Positions 7,635 to 11,116 of a DNA stretch of 11,116 bases are shown here, one piece after another; the stretch's first letter is position 1, and each line of letters begins with the position of its first letter. Position numbers and translations under genes: made by a program. The notes under the pieces were generated by a model, which searched no databases, was not told the origin of the DNA, and saw nothing but the letters and a program-made list of their open reading frames with translations. Source of the stretch: an uncultured Phascolarctobacterium sp. (lineage in GTDB: Bacteria; Bacillota; Negativicutes; Acidaminococcales; Acidaminococcaceae); assembly GCA_934234275.1 (NCBI GenBank), contig CAKQHU010000030.1, positions 1 to 11,116 on the forward strand. The letters run 5' to 3'.

Positions 7635-9038
7635 ATGTTCGGAGAAATTATTGGAGCAATCAGCAATTTTATGTATAGTTATTTGCTGATCATCATGCTC
7701 ATCGGTGTAGGCCTGTACTACACTTTGCGTACTCGTCTGGTGCAGGCGCGTATGTTTAAGGAAACTATTCGTGTTATTTTGGAGAAGCCTGTTGAATCCG
7801 GTGCGGTATCATCCTTCCAGGCTTTGATGGTATCTACTGCGTCCCGTGTAGGTACCGGTAATATTATCGGCATTTCCACAGCTATCTGCCTCGGCGGTTA
7901 TGGTGCTGTGTTCTGGATGTGGGTTATTGCTGTTGTCGGCGGCGCTTCTGCTTTTATTGAAAGCACCCTGGCACAGATTTACAAAAAACGTGGTCCGCAC
8001 GGCAGCTACGGCGGCCCGGCTTATTACATCGAAGCTGCTTTGGGTAGCCGCGGTCTGGCAGTACTCTTTGCTGTGGCCTTGATTGTAACCTATGGCTGTG
8101 GCTTTAATATGCTGTGCTCTTACAATCTGCAATCCACCTTTGCTGCTCTGAGCTTCTATAATCCGGATACTACTCCTTGGATTATCGGCGCTGTAGAAGC
8201 AGTGCTCGTAGGCTATTGCCTGCTGGGCGGCGGTAAGCGTGTTATCAAAGCAACCTCTACTCTGGTTCCGTTGATGGGCGTTATCTACATTTCCGTAGCA
8301 TTTATCCTGACTATTATGCATATCAATTTGGTTCCCGGCGTTGTAGGAAGAATTTTTGCTGAAGCATTTGATTTCAGTGCAATTTTCGGCGGCTTTGCCG
8401 GCAGCTGCATGATGTTCGGTATCAAACGCGGTCTGTACAGCAATGAAGCAGGTGTTGGTTCTGCGCCGAACGCTGCTGCTGCTGCTGACGTTTCTCACCC
8501 GGTTAAGCAAGGCCTGGTACAGATGCTGTCCGTATTTATTGATACCCTGCTGATTTGCACCGCTACCGCTTTCATGTGCCTGAGCTCCGGCATCGAGCCG
8601 ACTAAAGAGCTTGCCGGTGCACCTTATGTACAGGCAGCTCTGGCAGCAAGCATGGGCGATTATGCTAAGCTGTTTATTACTGTATCTATGGTACTGTTTG
8701 CCTTCACTACTCTGCTTGGCAACCTGTATTATGTAGATAATGCTTTTGCTTATGTTCTGAAGCATGTTCCGGGCAAAACCTTTACCCTGTGCTACCGCGT
8801 TCTGGCTTGCGTACTGATTTTCATCGGTGCCGGCTCCAGCATGGGTACAATGTGGGATTTAGCAGATGTTACCATGGGATTCATGGCAATTATCAACTTG
8901 CCGGTTATATGCATTTTGGGCGGTCCTGCTCTGCGTGCGCTTGATGATTACACCGAGCAGCGCGATGCCGGTAAGAATCCTGAGTTTAAGGCCAGCAAGA
9001 TCGGTCTGACTCAAAAGCTGGATTACTGGCAGGATTAA
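7635..9038 (+). CDS. AGCS-family sodium:alanine/glycine symporter
   Basis: This 467-residue integral membrane protein belongs to the alanine or glycine:cation symporter (AGCS) family, which imports small neutral amino acids with Na+ or H+. The family signature region is present: SRVGTGNIIGISTAICLGG around residues 70-88 and FWMWVIAV at 93-100, followed by GSYGGPAYYIE at 123-133. A second conserved segment begins at N270 (NEAGVGSAPNAAAAADVSHP), followed by KQG. About 10-11 hydrophobic spans can be seen, the first near residues 15-30, and the tail after ~440 is hydrophilic. Length and motifs are normal, so it should be functional. Alanine or glycine is the expected substrate but cannot be settled from sequence. 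It is transcribed alone, with its own promoter upstream and a strong terminator downstream. Confidence 0.93.
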   Translation: MFGEIIGAISNFMYSYLLIIMLIGVGLYYTLRTRLVQARMFKETIRVILEKPVESGAVSSFQALMVSTASRVGTGNIIGISTAICLGGYGAVFWMWVIAVVGGASAFIESTLAQIYKKRGPHGSYGGPAYYIEAALGSRGLAVLFAVALIVTYGCGFNMLCSYNLQSTFAALSFYNPDTTPWIIGAVEAVLVGYCLLGGGKRVIKATSTLVPLMGVIYISVAFILTIMHINLVPGVVGRIFAEAFDFSAIFGGFAGSCMMFGIKRGLYSNEAGVGSAPNAAAAADVSHPVKQGLVQMLSVFIDTLLICTATAFMCLSSGIEPTKELAGAPYVQAALAASMGDYAKLFITVSMVLFAFTTLLGNLYYVDNAFAYVLKHVPGKTFTLCYRVLACVLIFIGAGSSMGTMWDLADVTMGFMAIINLPVICILGGPALRALDDYTEQRDAGKNPEFKASKIGLTQKLDYWQD

Positions 9039-9051
9039 AATTTGTCTCTTT

Positions 9052-9084
9052 GAGCTGTTACGAGATTTCGTAGCAGCTCTTTTT
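9052..9084 (+). terminator. Rho-independent terminator after the symporter gene
   Basis: GAGCTG-T-TACGA (9052-9063) pairs with TCGTA-G-CAGCTC (9068-9079) around a four-base GATT loop. This gives 12 pairs including one T-G wobble, followed directly by TTTTT at 9080-9084. It starts 14 bases after the stop codon. Confidence 0.95.
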
Positions 9085-9118
9085 GTATGGAATGAAATAA
9101 AATATTTGATAATTACTT

Positions 9119-9322
9119 AGCAATTCACATACCGTTTCGCTCAGAAAAAATTTCTTAACGCAAATTTCGTGTGGAAGCATGACAAAGTGCCGCAAAACTC
9201 GCGCTAAGCTAATAGATTGTACAATATTAGTATATAATAGCGCTCAGACAGTTGCGGTACTTTTATGCTTCCGGACACTTATTAGCTAAAATTTTTATTC
9301 ACTGCACGGTATATGAATTGCT
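9119..9322. repeat. 204-base imperfect palindrome (MITE-like or other palindromic repeat)
   Basis: The ends are 17-base inverted repeats with one mismatch: 9119-9135 (AGCAATTCACATACCGT) against 9306-9322. Further inside, GTGTGGAAGCAT at 9169-9180 pairs with ATGCTTCC plus GGACAC at 9265-9278, leaving a two-base bulge. GTGCCGCAA at 9187-9195 pairs with TTGCGGTAC at 9252-9260 with one mismatch. GCGCT at 9201-9205 pairs with AGCGC at 9239-9243. CTAATA at 9209-9214 pairs with TATTAG at 9225-9230 around the self-complementary ATTGTACAAT at 9216-9225. Almost the whole element could thus fold into one long hairpin. It contains no gene. I see no clear target-site duplication in the flanks, so a mobile origin is inferred, not shown. 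Confidence 0.7.
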
Positions 9323-9374
9323 CGTTTGGTATTACATTTTAAGTATGATTATGCCTGTTCAGAAGGTTAATTGC

Positions 9375-9423
9375 TCTCGATTTGTTCTTTAGAAGAAATT
9401 CACTATCATATGTATTATCGAGA
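9375..9423. repeat. Inverted repeat with nested hairpin upstream of hdrB
   Basis: TCTCGAT at 9375-9381 and ATCGAGA at 9417-9423 are perfect 7-base inverted arms. Between them TTCTT-TAG-AAGAA forms a second small perfect inverted repeat (about 9385-9397). It could be part of a structured leader or a protein site; function is unknown. Confidence 0.4.
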
Positions 9424-9434
9424 AAATTTTTCTT

Positions 9435-9445
9435 TGCTACTAGCA
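9435..9445. promoter_or_regulatory. Possible operator: 11-base perfect inverted repeat
   Basis: TGCTA-C-TAGCA is a perfect palindrome with 5-base arms, about 20-30 bases upstream of the candidate -10 at 9464-9469. Its position suits a regulator site for the hdr operon, but short palindromes arise by chance in AT-rich DNA. Confidence 0.25.
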
Positions 9446-9520
9446 GTATTTTCAGAATTAATGTAGAATAGATACGTAATAAAGCAATTTTTTGGTCAAG
9501 GTTGTTTTATGTCCTTTGCG

Positions 9521-9527
9521 AAGGAGG
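9521..9527 (+). promoter_or_regulatory. Ribosome binding site that fixes the hdrB start
   Basis: AAGGAGG lies eight bases before the ATG at 9536. An in-frame ATG at 9509 has no such site and would add nine residues ahead of the family's usual N-terminus, so 9536 is the start. Confidence 0.85.
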
Positions 9528-9535
9528 GAAAGACG

Positions 9536-10339
9536 ATGATTTATAATTATTATCCTGGCTGTACGCTGTCAACGAAGGCGAAGCAGCTGGATATGGCAGC
9601 ACGACGCTGTGCTGAGGTGCTGGGCTTTCCGTTGGTGGAGCTGCCGGAATGGCAGTGCTGCGGCGCGGTTTACCCGATGGCGCCTGATGCTATTGCCGAG
9701 CGTCTGAGTGCGGTGCGTGCGCTTGTGGTAGCGCGTGAAAACGGCGGCGTACTGGTGACGCTGTGCAGTGCGTGCTACCATGTCATCAAACGTGTGAATC
9801 ACGATATGGCAACGAATGCGGAGATTCGCCAAAAGGTGAATAATTATCTGCAATTGGAGGAGCCTTATGCCGGTGAAACACGAGTTTTGCATTACCTGGA
9901 GGTTTTGCGTGATGAAATCGGTTGGGAAAAACTGGCGCAGCTTGTAAGCCATCCTTTGAAGGAACGCAGGGTTGGCGCTTATTATGGCTGTTTGCTGCTT
10001 AGACCGGGAGCGGTTTTGGCCCTCGATGACGTAGAGAGTCCAACTGTTATGGAAGCCTTTATTAAAGCGTTGGGTGCAGAGCCGGTTATTTACAGCATGC
10101 GCAATGAATGCTGCGGCGGTTATCTGGCGCTGAAGGATAAGGCGCAATGTGAAAAGCTCGTCAGTGAAATTAAGAATAATGCTGCAAGCTGTGGTGCGCA
10201 GGAGCTGGTTACGGCCTGCCCGCTGTGTGCATATAACCTGACGGCCAATGGTGCCGCAGGCAGCCTGCCGACGCGCTACTTTACGGAGCTTCTTGCTGAA
10301 GCGTTGGGTGTTGCGGAGAGCGAAGGAGGTGCAGAATAA
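9536..10339 (+). CDS. hdrB: Heterodisulfide reductase subunit B (HdrB), two CCG domains
   Basis: HdrB is the disulfide-reducing subunit of HdrABC complexes; in methanogens its two noncubane [4Fe-4S] clusters cleave CoM-S-S-CoB. The 267-residue product has two cysteine-rich CCG domains. The first has C9, C41-C42, C77 and C80 (C-x31-CC-x34-C-x2-C); the second has C152, C192-C193, C228 and C231 (C-x39-CC-x34-C-x2-C). All ten ligand cysteines are therefore present, so both clusters should assemble. The start at 9536 is chosen from the strong ribosome site. In a bacterium without coenzymes M and B the physiological disulfide or electron acceptor must differ and cannot be read from the sequence. 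The stop overlaps the hdrC start by one base, so the subunits are probably made in step. No signal peptide is seen; the protein is cytoplasmic. Confidence 0.92.
   Translation: MIYNYYPGCTLSTKAKQLDMAARRCAEVLGFPLVELPEWQCCGAVYPMAPDAIAERLSAVRALVVARENGGVLVTLCSACYHVIKRVNHDMATNAEIRQKVNNYLQLEEPYAGETRVLHYLEVLRDEIGWEKLAQLVSHPLKERRVGAYYGCLLLRPGAVLALDDVESPTVMEAFIKALGAEPVIYSMRNECCGGYLALKDKAQCEKLVSEIKNNAASCGAQELVTACPLCAYNLTANGAAGSLPTRYFTELLAEALGVAESEGGAE
10323..10330 (+). promoter_or_regulatory. Ribosome binding site of hdrC inside the end of hdrB
   Basis: AAGGAGGT is a near-perfect anti-16S match eight bases before the ATG at 10339. It lies within the last codons of hdrB and supports strong, coupled translation of hdrC. 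Confidence 0.8.
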
Positions 10340-10728
10340 TGGCTGTTGATGAAAAGCAATTGACAGAAGATATTTTGCGCCTTGCTGCTACCGACGTGCG
10401 TCGTTGCATGCAATGTGGCCGCTGCAGTGCGAACTGTCCAGAGGGTTTTAAGATGGACCTTTTGCCCCACCGCGTAGTGTGGGACTTAAACAGCGGTCAT
10501 GCGTCCGAGCTCTTGGAGACTGACGCACCGTGGCAATGTCTGTCATGCATGGCGTGCGAGGAGCGCTGCCCGCGCGGCGTGAGTCCGGCGCGCGTTATGG
10601 AGGCGCTGCGCCTGCTGCAGATTCGTCAGCAGGGCAACAATAAGCTGCCTGCCGAAAGCGTAGAGCATTATCCGAGTGATATGCCGCAGCAGCTTTTGGT
10701 TGCAGCCTTTAGAAAATACAATAAATAG
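10339..10728 (+). CDS. hdrC: Heterodisulfide reductase subunit C (HdrC), 2[4Fe-4S] ferredoxin-like
   Basis: HdrC carries electrons from HdrA to the catalytic clusters of HdrB. The 129-residue product has two classical [4Fe-4S] motifs. C23, C26, C29 and C33 (CMQCGRCSANCP) form the first, and C67, C70, C73 and C77 (CLSCMACEERCPRG) the second. The proline after the fourth cysteine is retained in both. A helical segment with PHRVVWDLNSG lies between them, as in soluble HdrC. There are no membrane spans, unlike HdrE/DsrM-linked forms, so this belongs to a soluble HdrABC. Start and order (B, C, A) are clear: the ATG overlaps the hdrB stop by one base, and hdrA begins 11 bases after the stop. Confidence 0.93.
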   Translation: MAVDEKQLTEDILRLAATDVRRCMQCGRCSANCPEGFKMDLLPHRVVWDLNSGHASELLETDAPWQCLSCMACEERCPRGVSPARVMEALRLLQIRQQGNNKLPAESVEHYPSDMPQQLLVAAFRKYNK

Positions 10729-10739
10729 GGGGAAGCTAC

Positions 10740-11116
10740 GTGCAAAAGATTGGTGTTTTTGTTTGTTGGTGTGGCAGCAACATCGCCGGCACGGTAGATG
10801 TTGCCCGGGTGGTAGAGGCAGTGCGCCAAATTCCGGACGTTGCCTATGCCATCGATTATAAATATATGTGCTCCGAGCAGGGCCAGGAGCTGATTCGCAA
10901 GGCTGTTGCTGATTATAAGCTGGACAGAATTGTTGTTTGCAGCTGCTCGCCGCGTATGCACGAGGCAACCTTCCGCAAATGTGCGGAGGGCGTTGGCATC
11001 AATCCCTACATGGTGGAGATTGCCAACATTCGTGAGCAGTGCTCCTGGGTGCTGAAGGATAAGGCCGAAGCGACAGCGAAGGCGATTAAATTAGCCAAGG
11101 CAGCAATTGCCAAGGT
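10740..11116 (+). CDS. hdrA: Heterodisulfide reductase subunit A (HdrA), 5' part
   Basis: HdrA is the FAD-containing, iron-sulfur subunit that performs electron bifurcation in HdrABC complexes. Only the first 125 codons are in the window; the gene runs off the end. It starts at GTG (10740) after the AGGGGGAAG at 10727-10735. The N-terminal sequence IGVFVCWCGSNIAGTVDV and the later NIREQCSWV are characteristic of HdrA. Cysteines lie at residues 9, 11, 44, 67, 69, 81 and 101, the usual cysteine-rich N-terminal domain; CSCSPRMHE is at 67-75. The flavin domain and ferredoxin-type motifs expected further on are out of view, so whether this is a simple or fused (for example HdrA-MvhD-like) form cannot be said. 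Confidence 0.9.
   Translation, partial: MQKIGVFVCWCGSNIAGTVDVARVVEAVRQIPDVAYAIDYKYMCSEQGQELIRKAVADYKLDRIVVCSCSPRMHEATFRKCAEGVGINPYMVEIANIREQCSWVLKDKAEATAKAIKLAKAAIAK

Larger units (their letters stand above)
9323..9508. other. AT-rich non-coding leader region upstream of hdrB
   Basis: No gene is visible here. It holds two smaller inverted repeats: TCTCGAT (9375-9381) with ATCGAGA (9417-9423), and the compact TGCTACTAGCA at 9435-9445. A possible -10, TAGAAT, lies at 9464-9469 but lacks a convincing -35 at normal spacing. The hdr promoter is probably here but I cannot place it reliably. Confidence 0.4.

Noticed and set aside
9233..9238. TATAAT inside the 204-base palindrome as a promoter
   Set aside because: No -35-like hexamer lies at 16-18 bases upstream, and the sequence is part of the palindrome's apex, so an AT-rich coincidence is more likely.
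9323..9508. A riboswitch or T-box leader ahead of hdrB
   Set aside because: I could not find a recognisable T-box, glycine, cobalamin, SAM or other known aptamer core; only small inverted repeats are seen.
9509..9535. In-frame ATG at 9509 as the start of hdrB
   Set aside because: The AAGGAGG at 9521-9527 lies inside that extension and is ideally spaced for the ATG at 9536, where the family's typical N-terminus begins.
10676..10861. Small + strand open frame of 61 codons across the hdrC-hdrA junction
   Set aside because: It overlaps both genes in another frame, has no ribosome site and no recognisable content.

Overview
The window looks like chromosomal DNA from a diderm Firmicute, most likely of the class Negativicutes. 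It has lipopolysaccharide (LPS) genes together with Firmicute-style strong AGGAGG ribosome binding sites, TATAAT promoters and a methanogen/acetogen-type heterodisulfide reductase cluster. A gut genus such as Phascolarctobacterium is possible, but that is a guess. All supported genes lie on the + strand. There is no sign of phage, CRISPR, tRNA or rRNA.

Region 1 (1-7480) is one tightly packed LPS inner-core operon. It starts with the 3' part of an LptD-like outer-membrane LPS exporter. Next comes a complete ADP-L-glycero-D-manno-heptose pathway: gmhA (isomerase), hldE (fused kinase/adenylyltransferase), hldD (epimerase) and gmhB (bisphosphate phosphatase). Two family 9 heptosyltransferases follow, which would use that ADP-heptose. 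The last gene has a TTG start and encodes a 214-residue protein that I do not recognise with certainty but that resembles TOPRIM/DUF3226-type proteins. Neighbouring genes overlap or sit 1-11 bases apart, so they are probably co-transcribed and often translationally coupled.

Region 2 (7481-9085) is a free-standing unit: an extended -10 promoter, an AGCS-family sodium/amino-acid symporter and a strong rho-independent terminator.

Region 3 (9086-9535) is about 450 bases of AT-rich non-coding DNA. It contains a nearly full-length imperfect palindrome of 204 bases (9119-9322) resembling a MITE or other palindromic repeat element, followed by smaller inverted repeats upstream of the next operon.

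Region 4 (9536-11116) carries hdrB, hdrC and the first 125 codons of hdrA. They encode a soluble HdrABC-type complex expected to take part in flavin-based electron bifurcation. The partner genes that would reveal its substrate lie beyond the window.

The items most worth a second look are the 204-base palindrome, the unrecognised gene ending the heptose operon, the conserved LptD-type cysteine pattern, and the hdr locus with unknown partners.
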